Shown here: piece by piece, positions 1-8,491 of the stretch
Layout: every line of letters starts with the position of its first letter
Numbering within the stretch: position 1 is the stretch's first letter
DNA from: Romboutsia_E sp900604535
GTDB taxonomy: Bacteria > Bacillota > Clostridia > Peptostreptococcales > Peptostreptococcaceae
Direction: 5' to 3'
NCBI RefSeq assembly: GCF_900604535.1
Contig: NZ_UWOT01000005.1
Location: 191,473 to 255,472, forward strand
DNA: 64,000 nt
Position numbers and translations under genes: made by a program
The notes under the pieces: model-generated
Told to the model about the DNA's origin: nothing
Database searches by the model: none
The model's input: only the letters and a program-made list of their open reading frames with translations

Positions 1-56
1 TTAAATTTACATTATAGGTTATAATTAATACTATATTGTTTTAAGGTAGTGTTTCT

Positions 57-91
57 AAAATATATACTAACTTTATATTAGTATATATTTT
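57..91. repeat. Inverted repeat upstream of the M15 peptidase gene
   Basis: Two perfect 14-base arms (57-70 and 78-91) separated by 7 bases, all A/T except for one C/G pair. It lies about 30 bases before the first gene. It could be the terminator of a gene to the left of the window or an operator; the sequence alone does not decide. Confidence 0.45.
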
Positions 92-121
92 AAGTAATAT
101 CTATAAATTAAGGAGGATACT

Positions 122-826
122 TTGCTAAATAAAATTAAATACATATTATTTTTATTTATATTAATTAATTTAGTTGGATGTGAAAGTAAGGAAATAACTT
201 TAGATGATTCTAATATCACTAAAGAAGAAACTTTAAATGTAAATAAAGAACCTATATTTTCTTATTCTGATATTCCATCTGAAATAAAAGAAAAAATGAT
301 AGGATGTTCTATGCCTGAAGATGAACCTATAAAGTTTGAATCTTTATCTTATCTAAAGTTATCATACTATGGATTTGATGATAAAACTCATATTGGAGAA
401 ATGATTGTAAATAAGGAAGTTGCAGCTGAAGTTGTAGACATATTTAAGGAGCTTTATGAAGCAAAATATCCAATTGAAAAAATAAACTTAATAGACGAAT
501 ATAATGCTGATGATGAACTTTCTATGCAGGATAATAACACTTCCTCATTTTGCTATAGAACAATTGCAGGAACTGATAAAATATCTAATCATGGTAAAGG
601 TGTTGCAATTGATATTAATCCTTTATATAATCCTCATGTAAATACTTCTACAAATAAGGTTAACCCAACTACTGCTACTAAGTTTATTGATAGAAATAAT
701 CTTATAACGGGTATGATAGTAGAAAATGACCCATGTTATAATGCATTTGTAAAAAGAGGATGGACATGGGGAGGATATTGGAAAAACCCTGATTATCAAC
801 ATTTTGAAAAAAATATAAATAATTAA
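122..826 (+). CDS. M15 family peptidase lipoprotein (D-Ala-D-Ala carboxypeptidase-like)
   Basis: A 234-residue secreted lipoprotein. The N-terminus is a lipoprotein signal peptide (KIKYILFLFILINLVGC, lipobox LVGC with Cys20). The C-terminal half carries the M15 zinc-peptidase pattern: SNHGKGVAIDINPLYNP holds the first zinc ligands (His and Asp), and YWKNPDYQHFEK is the terminal H-bearing motif. Members of the M15C/PF13539 group cleave peptide cross-links in peptidoglycan, so the likely role is cell-wall peptide trimming outside the membrane. The start is TTG at 122, placed 7 bases after AGGAGG. The residue range 25-95 is low complexity and probably a linker plus an uncharacterised N-terminal part. 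It stands alone, 35 bases before the ABC-F gene. The exact bond cleaved cannot be told from sequence. Confidence 0.85.
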   Translation: MLNKIKYILFLFILINLVGCESKEITLDDSNITKEETLNVNKEPIFSYSDIPSEIKEKMIGCSMPEDEPIKFESLSYLKLSYYGFDDKTHIGEMIVNKEVAAEVVDIFKELYEAKYPIEKINLIDEYNADDELSMQDNNTSSFCYRTIAGTDKISNHGKGVAIDINPLYNPHVNTSTNKVNPTTATKFIDRNNLITGMIVENDPCYNAFVKRGWTWGGYWKNPDYQHFEKNINN

Positions 827-861
827 ACATAAAAGTAAAATTATAACTAAAGGTGATGTAT

Positions 862-2784
862 ATGAATTTAATGACATTAGAAAACATAAGTAAGAGTTAT
901 TCTGAAAAGACTTTACTTAAAGACATATCTCTTGGAATAAACGAAGGTGAAAAAATAGGTTTAATTGGTGTTAATGGTACTGGTAAATCTACACTTTTAA
1001 AAATAATAGCTGGTGCTGAAGAAGCAGAAAGCGGTACTATAACTAAAGCTAATAAGGTTAGAGTTGAATACTTACCTCAAAATCCTGATTATGATGAGGA
1101 GGCTACTGTTCTTGAACAAGTATTTAAAGGTACTTCAGCTGAAATGAAATTACTTGGTGAATATCAAGATGTATTAGAAAAGATAAATACTTCTTTTGAT
1201 GAAAATTTAAATAATAAACTTTTATCATTACAAGAAAAAATAGATGCGCTTAATCTTTGGGATTTAGAAAGTGAAGCTAAGGCTGTTCTTACTAAACTTG
1301 GAATAAGTGATTTTAATCAAAAAATAAAATCAATGTCTGGAGGTCAAAGAAAAAGAGTGTCTTTAGCTTCTGCACTTATAACGCCTTGTGAATTATTAAT
1401 ACTTGATGAGCCTACTAACCACTTAGACAATGATACTATAGATTGGTTAGAAGAATATTTAAATAGTTCTAAGGCATCACTTCTTATGATAACTCATGAT
1501 AGATATTTCTTAGATAGAGTTACTAATAGAATAATAGAACTTGATAAAGGTAGATTATTTAGCTATGATGGAAACTATTCTCTTTTCTTAGAAAGAAAGA
1601 TGGAAAGACTTGCTATAGAATCTAGTATGGAAGAAAAGCGTCAAAATCTTATAAGAACAGAACTAGCTTGGGTAAGACGAGGGGCTCGTGCTCGTACTAC
1701 TAAACAAAAAGCTAGACTTGAAAGATTTGAAGAGTTAACAAATAGAGAAGTTATAACTCCTGATGAGAAAATGGATATATCAGTTGGTTCTTCTAGACTT
1801 GGTAATAAGATAATAGAAATACACAATATCTCTAAAAAGTTTAAAGATAAAACTGTAATAAATAATTTAGAATATACTCTTGCTCGTCATGATAGAATCG
1901 GTATAATCGGTAAAAATGGACAAGGTAAGTCAACTCTTATAAAAATATTAAATGGTGAGTTAGCTCCTGATAGTGGTACTATAGAAATTGGTGAAACTGT
2001 TAAAATAGGATGCTTTACACAAGATGATGCTCATATGGATTTAAATATGAGAGCTATAGATTATGTAAAAGAAGCAAGTGATTATATAGAAACTGCTGAT
2101 GGAACTAAAATATCTGCATCTCAAATGTGTGAAAGATTCTTATTTAACTCAACTATGCAATACACTCTTATTGGAAAATTATCAGGTGGAGAAAGACGTA
2201 GACTACATTTACTTAGAACTCTTATGAGTGCTCCAAATGTCCTTTTACTAGATGAACCTACAAATGATTTAGATATAGAAACACTTAACAGATTAGAAGA
2301 TTATCTTGATGAATTTAGAGGTGTTGTTATATCAGTTTCACATGATAGATATTTCTTAGATAGAATTTGTAATAAGATATTTGCTTATGAAGGAAATGGT
2401 AACATCCATATCTTCACAGGTAACTATAGTGATTATTTAATATATAAAGAAATTCAAGGAATTGAATTTGAAGAAGCTCAAAACTCCGAAAGAAAAGAAG
2501 AAACTCCTAAAGAAGTTAAGAAAGAAAAACCTAAAAATGATAAAAAGCTTAAATTCTCGTATAACGAACAAAGAGAGTTTGATACTATTGATGATGATAT
2601 AGCAAAACTAGAAAGTAAGATTGAAGAATTAGATAATAGTACTTCTAAATTTGCTACAAACTTTACTAAGCTTCAAGAAATACTTGATGAAAAAGCAAAT
2701 CTTGAAAAAGAGCTTGAATATAAGTATGAAAGATGGGAATACTTAAATAACTTAGCTGAAGAAATAGCTAATTCTAAAAATTAA
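862..2784 (+). CDS. ABC-F family ATPase (ribosome-associated type)
   Basis: A soluble protein of about 640 residues with two ABC domains and no membrane segments, the ABC-F layout. Domain 1 has Walker A GVNGTGKST, signature SGGQRKR and Walker B LLILDEPTNHLD. Domain 2 has GKNGQGKST, LSGGERRR and LLLDEPTNDLD. Between them is the charged linker (about residues 230-310, RRGARARTTKQKARLERF). A lysine/glutamate-rich C-terminal coiled coil (about 540-640) is like the Uup/YfmR-type CTD. ABC-F proteins act on the ribosomal E site in translation or antibiotic protection. The long CTD and housekeeping context suggest a translation factor rather than a resistance determinant, but this is inference. Start chosen at ATG 862, 5 bases after AAAGGTGA; upstream GTG/ATG codons overlap that site. 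Confidence 0.93.
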   Translation: MNLMTLENISKSYSEKTLLKDISLGINEGEKIGLIGVNGTGKSTLLKIIAGAEEAESGTITKANKVRVEYLPQNPDYDEEATVLEQVFKGTSAEMKLLGEYQDVLEKINTSFDENLNNKLLSLQEKIDALNLWDLESEAKAVLTKLGISDFNQKIKSMSGGQRKRVSLASALITPCELLILDEPTNHLDNDTIDWLEEYLNSSKASLLMITHDRYFLDRVTNRIIELDKGRLFSYDGNYSLFLERKMERLAIESSMEEKRQNLIRTELAWVRRGARARTTKQKARLERFEELTNREVITPDEKMDISVGSSRLGNKIIEIHNISKKFKDKTVINNLEYTLARHDRIGIIGKNGQGKSTLIKILNGELAPDSGTIEIGETVKIGCFTQDDAHMDLNMRAIDYVKEASDYIETADGTKISASQMCERFLFNSTMQYTLIGKLSGGERRRLHLLRTLMSAPNVLLLDEPTNDLDIETLNRLEDYLDEFRGVVISVSHDRYFLDRICNKIFAYEGNGNIHIFTGNYSDYLIYKEIQGIEFEEAQNSERKEETPKEVKKEKPKNDKKLKFSYNEQREFDTIDDDIAKLESKIEELDNSTSKFATNFTKLQEILDEKANLEKELEYKYERWEYLNNLAEEIANSKN

Positions 2785-2790
2785 TATAAA

Positions 2791-2841
2791 AATAGCAACT
2801 ATCATTGATATTTAATATCATATATAGTTGCTATTTTTTTA
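2791..2841 (+). terminator. Rho-independent terminator after ABC-F gene
   Basis: Arms 2791-2802 (AATAGCAACTAT) and 2824-2835 pair perfectly and are followed by a run of T, directly after the ABC-F stop codon. Confidence 0.85.
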
Positions 2842-2844
2842 TAT

Positions 2845-3110
2845 TAATGCATTCTTAAATAGCTTTTTTTATTACTCTTTTTTATAATCTACTATTATTT
2901 GAATATATCTATACCTCTATCATCGTAAATGAAAAATACATTTTCAGTCATTTTATCAATAATATAAACTGCGCAATCTAATGCTGTATTTTTCCCTTAT
3001 GTCTTTATTTTTAAAGTTAGTATACACCTTATTGAGATATATTCCAATTTATATACAAGATTTGTATCCAAATTGACACACTATAGTTTTATAGCTTGCT
3101 TAATGCTTAT
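2845..3110 (-). pseudogene. Decayed DUF3885-like coding remnant
   Basis: The 428-base gap between the ABC-F gene and the next lipoprotein is not featureless. Read on the minus strand, about 2898-2990 translates without stops into a stretch containing ALDCAVYIIDKMTENVFF followed by IYDDRGIDIF. The YDDRG core resembles the C-terminal motif of DUF3885 proteins as I remember them. In-frame stops appear on both sides. A possible continuation, DYKKE then KKLFKNAL, follows in a shifted frame near 2848-2890. No ribosome site or intact frame remains. I read it as a gene remnant, but the family call is from memory and needs a profile search. Confidence 0.4.
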
Positions 3111-3212
3111 TATAATATCTTTTATTTTCTTTAATCTATCATATCTAAACACTTCATATCATATTCTGATACTAGCCTAGTTATTTAACTAGATAATTAA
3201 GGAGGTAATTTA

Positions 3213-3782
3213 ATGAAAAAATATACATGCTCTTTTATACTCATTTTTTCTTGTATGCTACTATTTTGTGCATGCTCTAAAGATAAAGCATCTACAGAAA
3301 CTACAACTACTAATGATTCAACAGAAAATAAATCTTCTAGTTTAGAAGTAATTTCACCTGATTACATAACTAGTAACAATGAAGATTCATCAGAAGTTTT
3401 CGCAAATATATATGTATCAGATATTGATAGTGACTCAATAGTTAATAAAAAAGTAAAAGTAAATGAAATATCTTCTGAATCTATTTTAGAAGAATTAAAA
3501 AATGAAGATGTAGTTACTTCTAATACTAGTGTAAAAAGCTTTTCTACATTTGAAGATCAAGAAGATAATCTTGTAGGTGTTCTTAATTTATCCAAAGAGT
3601 TTTATAACTTTAACTTAGGCAGTGGTTTTGAATCCATGATGCTTAATTCAGTTGCAAAAACTTATATAGAAAACTTTAATTTAGATAAATTTAAAATTTT
3701 AGTTGATGATGAAGAGTATGAAAGTGGACATATATTAATGGATAAAGATGAGTACTTCACTAAAGATTCTTTAGAAGAATAA
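3213..3782 (+). CDS. Lipoprotein with GerMN-like domain
   Basis: A 189-residue lipoprotein: the signal peptide ends in LLFCAC (lipobox), followed by a Ser/Thr/Asp-rich linker. Residues about 60-185 resemble a GerMN domain. There is a segment where a set of residues is grouped into an equation-like unit (ILEELKNEDVVTSNTSVKSF), a short beta stretch GVLNLSKEFYNF, then NSVAKTYIENFNLDKFKILVDDEEY. GerMN domains occur in spore germination/sporulation and envelope lipoproteins, where they act extracytoplasmically. The match is by pattern recognition and is moderate. It is preceded by AAGGAGG, is monocistronic and is closed by a strong terminator. Confidence 0.6.
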   Translation: MKKYTCSFILIFSCMLLFCACSKDKASTETTTTNDSTENKSSSLEVISPDYITSNNEDSSEVFANIYVSDIDSDSIVNKKVKVNEISSESILEELKNEDVVTSNTSVKSFSTFEDQEDNLVGVLNLSKEFYNFNLGSGFESMMLNSVAKTYIENFNLDKFKILVDDEEYESGHILMDKDEYFTKDSLEE

Positions 3783-3793
3783 AATATTAAAGA

Positions 3794-3835
3794 TAAAGGT
3801 TGAGCTTTAAATAAACTTTCAAAGCTCAACCTTAT
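3794..3835. terminator. Bidirectional terminator between lipoprotein and Sel1 genes
   Basis: Arms 3796-3808 and 3821-3833 (AAGGTTGAGCTTT and its complement) form a 13-bp stem between two convergent genes. T-rich sequence follows on the plus strand; the minus-strand side has a shorter T run. Confidence 0.75.
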
Positions 3836-3841
3836 TTCAAT

Positions 3842-4663
3842 TTATTCATCTATTTTATCTTCTATATCAAAACTGTAAATTATATGGTCTATTACTTCTT
3901 CATAAACAGGATCTAGATACTTATCAACTATAACTCTTAAATCATATACCCCCTTACTACCCTTGCTTATAAATATATAGTTACAAGTTCCATCTAATCC
4001 TTCTCCGCAAATTAATTTTCCTTCACAATGACCATTGTTAAAACTTACAGACTCAATACATCCCATATTGTTTGCTATTCTATCTAAATTCACAGAGTAT
4101 GACATGTTATTAGGTATTTCTATTAAGAATACTTGCATTTTAATGTTAAAAAGAACATCTCCATCTAATTTGTCAATGGCTATAGTATCAAAGCATTCTT
4201 TATTTTTCGACTCTAATTTAATCCAATTTTTAGGCATATCTATTGTATATCCCAAATTACTATTTATCTTTTCATATTCAATATCAACTATCTTTTTACA
4301 AACTTCATTATCCTTATGATTCATCTCTCTTAGTAGGGCACCGGCTTTTTTATATCCATTTTTATATGAGCTTATTAAATATTTTTTGGCCTTTACTTTA
4401 TCAACTTCTATTCCTATTCCATCTTTTAAAAGTCTTCCAAGTTCATATTGTGCTCCAGTATTATTATTATCTGCACACTTAGTTAAAATAGGTATAGCTT
4501 TCTTATACTCTTTCATTTTTAAAAGCTCCATTGCCCTGTCATACTCATTAATCATAGATCCTTGCTCTTCTAAAGCTTTTTTTAAAACTTCTTTTTGATG
4601 TTCTAACTCTTTTTTCCTTTTTTGCTCATTAAACATTTCTTTAAACATCTTATTTATAGCCAT
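3842..4663 (-). CDS. Sel1/TPR-repeat protein with C-terminal PsbP-like domain
   Basis: 273 residues, no signal peptide, so probably cytoplasmic. The N-terminus (1-45) is a charged helix. Residues about 40-115 contain helical repeats: MELLKMKEYKKAIPILTKCA is TPR-like, and GAQYELGRLLKDGIGIEVDK is a typical Sel1 repeat used for protein-protein contacts. From about 130 the sequence YTIDMPKNWIKLES resembles the opening of PsbP/DUF1795-type domains, which follow the pattern 'F.iEyP.nW'. No catalytic residues are visible. The start at ATG 4663 follows GGGGGCG. Substrate or partner is unknown; it is a stand-alone gene convergent with the lipoprotein gene. Confidence 0.6.
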   Translation of the reverse strand: MAINKMFKEMFNEQKRKKELEHQKEVLKKALEEQGSMINEYDRAMELLKMKEYKKAIPILTKCADNNNTGAQYELGRLLKDGIGIEVDKVKAKKYLISSYKNGYKKAGALLREMNHKDNEVCKKIVDIEYEKINSNLGYTIDMPKNWIKLESKNKECFDTIAIDKLDGDVLFNIKMQVFLIEIPNNMSYSVNLDRIANNMGCIESVSFNNGHCEGKLICGEGLDGTCNYIFISKGSKGVYDLRVIVDKYLDPVYEEVIDHIIYSFDIEDKIDE

Positions 4664-4780
4664 ATGTTCGCCCCCATTTTAAGCTATTAATCATAATATA
4701 TTTTATTTTTTTAATTTATTTATGTTACTACAATTATTAATATGAATTTTATTTTATCAAATTAACAATTTTCATAAAAA

Positions 4781-4822
4781 AAATAAACAAGATAGTTTAT
4801 ATATCTATCTTGTTTATTTTTT
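4781..4822 (-). terminator. Terminator of small two-TM protein gene
   Basis: A 14-bp A/T-rich stem (4781-4794 with 4806-4819, core AACAAGATA) with a T run on both sides, just downstream of the minus-strand gene that ends at 4826. Confidence 0.7.
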
Positions 4823-4825
4823 TAA

Positions 4826-5014
4826 TTATTCTTTTACAATATCTATACCACCAAGTAATATATGTGCCACTCCTAATCCTAAAAGAAAAGTTCCCGTTAA
4901 ACTTAAGTAATCATTTCCTTTGCACATCTGGCACTTACTTTGATTACAGTCTATAACTATGCCTGCTGTTGTTACTAAAGTTCCTAATGCTACTGGTAAT
5001 AATCCTTTTTTCAT
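4826..5014 (-). CDS. Small membrane protein with CxxC motif
   Basis: 62 residues. Two hydrophobic segments are visible: GLLPVALGTLVTTAGIVI and LSLTGTFLLGLGVAHILLGG. They are separated by a short polar loop with CNQSKCQMCKG, i.e. a CxxC plus one extra cysteine. This could be a metal-binding or disulfide loop, but there is no direct evidence. A strong site, AAGGAGG, stands 8 bases before ATG, so it is very likely translated. I do not recognise the family. It faces the T-box transcription unit from the opposite strand. Confidence 0.6.
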   Translation of the reverse strand: MKKGLLPVALGTLVTTAGIVIDCNQSKCQMCKGNDYLSLTGTFLLGLGVAHILLGGIDIVKE

Positions 5015-5211
5015 GGGTGTTTCCTCCTTAAATGATTTAATTAAATCACTTATAGTTTTTACTTATAGACTGATTTATATAAATAGGAATTAATTTATAA
5101 ATAGTAATTATAAACCATTAAATACTTAGAATAATCAACTGTTTTTTAACATCTCATAAATATAAATATTTATATGGAAAATTTAAAACATTATTATTTT
5201 CAAATAAAATG

Positions 5212-5240
5212 TTGACTTTTTATACCAATTATTTTATATT
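5212..5240 (+). promoter_or_regulatory. Promoter of the T-box transporter unit
   Basis: TTGACT (5212-5217) and TATATT (5235-5240) with a 17-base spacer, about 30 bases before the T-box leader begins. This is a near-consensus vegetative promoter. Confidence 0.7.
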
Positions 5241-5270
5241 AATATCTAACAAGTCAATATTTTAAATTCT

Positions 5271-5507
5271 GTGAAAAAGAGAGTATATTAAATGAATTTT
5301 ATAGAGAGCTAAGGATGGTGGAAGCTTAGCATTGAAGTTTAATTGAAGAGAGCTTTGGAGAATATTATTTGAAATTATTAGTATGATAATAGGTCATCTC
5401 GCCTTAAGAGATTTGAGTGGTTAAAATTATAATTTGCATAATTTTGACAATGAGAGTGGTAACGCGGATATTTCGTCTCTTGGTTTTATAACCAAGGGAC
5501 TTTTTTA
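5271..5507 (+). promoter_or_regulatory. T-box leader (tRNA-sensing riboswitch)
   Basis: Classic T-box elements appear in order. The AGTA side of the specifier loop is at 5282-5285. AGAGAGC plus the GGATGGTGG apical region lies in stem I (5313-5332). A 7-bp helix pairs ATTAAAT (5287-5293) with GTTTAAT. The opposite side of the loop reads GAAGAGAG (5345-5352). The T-box bulge region, GAGAGTGGTAACGCGG, is at 5452-5467. A terminator stem pairs 5475-5484 with 5491-5500 and is followed by T6. By the usual GAA-codon-A register the specifier is GAG (5348-5350, Glu). One base earlier it would be AGA (Arg). I cannot settle which. Uncharged cognate tRNA would permit read-through into the transporter gene at 5585. 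Confidence 0.9.
5475..5507 (+). terminator. T-box regulated terminator hairpin
   Basis: GTCTCTTGGT (5475-5484) pairs with ACCAAGGGAC (5491-5500) around a 6-base loop and is followed by TTTTTT. It is mutually exclusive with the antiterminator formed by the T-box sequence at 5452-5467. Confidence 0.85.
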
Positions 5508-5584
5508 ATATAAAGAATTAATTTATTTTGCAAAATAGAATTTAATCGTTTTTATTTATAATTATTAATTAGGAGGAAATTATT

Positions 5585-6964
5585 ATGGAAAAAACAATTC
5601 AATCTAATGTTGAATCAAAAAATGTTAATTTATTTAAGTTTTTAATACCATCATTATTAGGACTATTTTTATTTGTTATACCAATGCCTTATGGAAGTTT
5701 TGTTCCTTTAGAAGGTTTATCATCTTTCAATATAGGTATAGGATTCTTAGCTGAACTTATCAAAATAGCTGGAGCTAATTATTTAGAAAGTATTGCTTTA
5801 GTTGTAATAGTGACATCAGCTATATTATCTATACTTAGCAAGTTTATAAATATAAAAAATGAATTTTTAAGAGATTTATTAAATGTTTCACCATTTTGGT
5901 TAATATGTAGAATACTTGGTGCAATATTTATAACTATGACTTTATTTAATGTAGGACCTGAGTTTATAAAATCAGAATTAACTGGTGCTACTATGATTGG
6001 TTTACTTCCTAGTCTTCTTGCAATATTCTTAGTATCAGGATTTTTATTACCACTAGTTGTTGACTTTGGTCTTATGGATTTATTTGGTACAGTAATATCT
6101 AAGTTTATGTATAACTTATTCAAAGTTCCTGGTCGTTCTGCAATTGATGCTGTTTCTTCTTGGTTAGGAGATGGTACTTTAGGAATTATGATAACTAATA
6201 CTCAATATAAACAAGGGTTTTATACGGCAAAAGAAGCTGCTATAATATCAGTTTGTTTCTCATTAGTATCACTACCTTTCTCAACGGTAATAGCTGATCA
6301 ACTTGGATTTATGCCATTATTTGTTCCTTTTTATGGAACAGTATGTTTAGCATCATTAGCTTGTGCTTTAATTATGCCTCGTATATATCCATTGAAAGGA
6401 TTTAATGATAAAACTTATAACAATGTACCTCATTTAAAAGAAGATATTATTCCCGAAGGTGTTAATACTTTTAAATTTGGTTTTGAAAAAGCAATGAAGA
6501 GAGCTGAAAATGCTCCAACAGTAAAAAGCATATTAGTAAACGGATGTAAAACTGTTATAGATATGTATTTAGGACTACTTCCTTTAGTTATGGCTTGGGG
6601 AACTTTAGCTTTAATCGTAGCTGAATTCACTCCATTCTTTAACATAATATCAATACCAGTAGTATTTATACTAAAACTTCTTCAAATACCTGATGCTAGT
6701 GCTGCTGCTCCTGCTGTTTTAGTAGGATTTACAGATATGTTCTTACCATCAATAATGGTATCTGGATCTGATATAAGTCCTGTAACACAATTTATAATAG
6801 GTGTTTTATCTATAACTCAATTAATCTACTTAACTGAAACTGGTGCAGTTATATTAAAATCTGATATTCCACTTAAATTAAAGGATTTATTCGTAATATT
6901 TTTAATAAGAACTGCAATAGCTCTACCAATAATAACAGTAGTTGCAAAACTTATAATTAAATAA
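5585..6964 (+). CDS. YjiH family transporter (nucleoside-recognition/gate domain)
   Basis: A 459-residue integral membrane protein with about 10-11 hydrophobic segments. Sequence character throughout matches the YjiH/YjiG-type gate-domain family: VDFGLMDLFGTVISKFMYNLFKVPGRSAIDAVSSWLGDGTLG and the C-terminal VLVGFTDMFLPSIMVSG (each recognised in part). The biochemical substrate of this family is poorly defined. A T-box upstream makes an amino acid or amino-acid-derived substrate likely, with Glu or Arg the two readings of the specifier. It starts at ATG 5585 after TAGGAGGAAAT. The following gene encodes an isochorismatase-fold hydrolase but has its own gap and a terminator between. A decayed paralogue of this gene lies at 28041-29344. 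Confidence 0.85.
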   Translation: MEKTIQSNVESKNVNLFKFLIPSLLGLFLFVIPMPYGSFVPLEGLSSFNIGIGFLAELIKIAGANYLESIALVVIVTSAILSILSKFINIKNEFLRDLLNVSPFWLICRILGAIFITMTLFNVGPEFIKSELTGATMIGLLPSLLAIFLVSGFLLPLVVDFGLMDLFGTVISKFMYNLFKVPGRSAIDAVSSWLGDGTLGIMITNTQYKQGFYTAKEAAIISVCFSLVSLPFSTVIADQLGFMPLFVPFYGTVCLASLACALIMPRIYPLKGFNDKTYNNVPHLKEDIIPEGVNTFKFGFEKAMKRAENAPTVKSILVNGCKTVIDMYLGLLPLVMAWGTLALIVAEFTPFFNIISIPVVFILKLLQIPDASAAAPAVLVGFTDMFLPSIMVSGSDISPVTQFIIGVLSITQLIYLTETGAVILKSDIPLKLKDLFVIFLIRTAIALPIITVVAKLIIK

Positions 6965-7002
6965 AAAAAGGCTATATTTTATATAAAATATAGCCTTTTT
7001 TT
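6965..7002 (+). terminator. Terminator after YjiH transporter gene
   Basis: A 17-base arm pair (6965-6981 with 6984-7000, core AGGCTATATTTTA) overlapping the stop codon region and ending in a T run. Confidence 0.85.
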
Positions 7003-7121
7003 ATTTAATTTGCTTATATTTTTATACAAATAAATCTTAACTGTATTTACACTAGTATTTACTCTAGTGTATTATATATCTATATAAATGAAAAATAAAT
7101 GAAAATAAAAAGGGGTGCACT

Positions 7122-7763
7122 ATGAATAACTTATTAAAAGAATTAGAAATATTAAAAAATAACTTAGATAATTTACCAAATTTAAATATATCTACAATAG
7201 ATCTTAGTAAAACTGAGTTATTTATAATAGATATGAATAATGGATTTGCAAAAGGAGGTGCTTTATATTCACCTAGAATAGAAGCTCTTATTAATCCTAT
7301 TTCAAATATTACAGAAAAACTTTCTTCTAGATTACATAGATTAGTTGCTTTTAGCGATACTCACAGTGAAGATTGCCTAGAATTTTCTAATTACCCTATT
7401 CACTGTCTAGAAAATGATACTGAAAGTGAAGTAATAGATGAATTAAAATCTATAGAAAATCTTCAGATATTACCTAAAAACTCTACTAATGGATTTTTTG
7501 CATTAGGTGAAATTAACTTTGATGGTGTAGATAATATAATAATAGTTGGAGACTGTACAGATATATGTATATATCAATTTGCAGTTACCTTAAAAACTTA
7601 TTTTATTCATAATAACATTAATAAAAATATTATTGTTCCAGTTGAATTAGTAGATACATATGATATTCCTAATGTACACTGTGGAGATTTATCAAATATT
7701 GTTTTCTTAAACAGTATGATTCAAAATGGAATTAAAGTTGTTAAAAATATTGTAATAGATTAA
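7122..7763 (+). CDS. Isochorismatase-family cysteine hydrolase
   Basis: 213 residues with the fold and triad pattern of nicotinamidase/isochorismatase hydrolases. The Asp is in LFIIDMNNGF (about residue 37), the Lys is in ILPKNSTNGFF, and the nucleophilic Cys is in GDCTDICIYQFA (the second Cys, residues ITD-I-C). HSEDCLEFSNYPIHC is the substrate-side loop typical of nicotinamidase-like proteins. The family hydrolyses amides or related C-N bonds; the substrate here could be nicotinamide or another amide and is not decidable. It has its own AGGGGTG site and follows the T-box transporter by 157 bases and a terminator, so co-regulation is only possible through read-through. Confidence 0.85.
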   Translation: MNNLLKELEILKNNLDNLPNLNISTIDLSKTELFIIDMNNGFAKGGALYSPRIEALINPISNITEKLSSRLHRLVAFSDTHSEDCLEFSNYPIHCLENDTESEVIDELKSIENLQILPKNSTNGFFALGEINFDGVDNIIIVGDCTDICIYQFAVTLKTYFIHNNINKNIIVPVELVDTYDIPNVHCGDLSNIVFLNSMIQNGIKVVKNIVID

Positions 7764-7764
7764 T

Positions 7765-7798
7765 AAAAATGGATGAACTTTATGGTTCATCCATTTTT
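7765..7798. terminator. Bidirectional terminator between isochorismatase and DUF3867 genes
   Basis: 14-bp stem AAAAATGGATGAAC/GTTCATCCATTTTT (7765-7778, 7785-7798) between convergent genes, with A and T tracts serving both directions. Confidence 0.85.
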
Positions 7799-7800
7799 TA

Positions 7801-8391
7801 TTAATAATCATATTCTGTGTAGTTTTCACAAAGTACAACTCTTATTTTATTATTAAACATGTTTTTGTATGATAATAAAAACTCATTTAACTCTGCATCC
7901 ATTAAGTTTATTTTCTTATTACTAAAAAGCATAACTTTTTCTTGATCTATAACTATATTAATATCATTAGTGTCATTTTTTATAGTAGCACTTATACAAC
8001 TTTTAGGTTGTATTTTAGTTCCATATCTTTCATAGAACCCTGCAGCTTTTTTTATATTATTTAATTGATCCTCACTCATATTAGTAGGATCTAAATTTCC
8101 CATATTTATTGTAGATGGATCTATACCAAAGCTTTTTAATTGATTTTCAACTTCGTTCGGATCCATTCCATATCTCTCCATGAATTTTTTTTGTATATTC
8201 ATAAACTTCTCTTGTGATATATTATTATCCTTCATATAATCAAATATCTTTCTAGAAAATTCAGACATACTCATGCTTCCATCCATCACAGAAAAATATA
8301 AATTATATATATATTGCTCAAATTTATCTACATCTGTATCTTTTACTTTATTTTTTAGTTCATTAAAATCGATTATTCTATCATCAGACAT
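7801..8391 (-). CDS. DUF3867 family protein
   Basis: About 196 residues, soluble, acidic and helical. The opening MSDDRIIDFNELKNKVKDTD and the NNISQEKFMNIQKKFMERYG region match my memory of DUF3867, a family restricted to clostridia with no known function. The C-terminal half (about 130-196) switches to a beta-rich stretch (CISATIKNDTNDINIVIDQ). The start is placed at ATG 8391, six bases after AGGAGGA. A longer frame from 8409 would overlap that site. It is monocistronic and convergent with the isochorismatase gene. No catalytic motif is visible. Confidence 0.75.
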   Translation of the reverse strand: MSDDRIIDFNELKNKVKDTDVDKFEQYIYNLYFSVMDGSMSMSEFSRKIFDYMKDNNISQEKFMNIQKKFMERYGMDPNEVENQLKSFGIDPSTINMGNLDPTNMSEDQLNNIKKAAGFYERYGTKIQPKSCISATIKNDTNDINIVIDQEKVMLFSNKKINLMDAELNEFLLSYKNMFNNKIRVVLCENYTEYDY

Positions 8392-8491
8392 ATCTATTCC
8401 TCCTAGCAAAAGTTTTACTTGTATAAGATTATATCATACTTAAGACAAATAAATATATATTCATATCTTTTTATAATAAATTTATTTTAAA

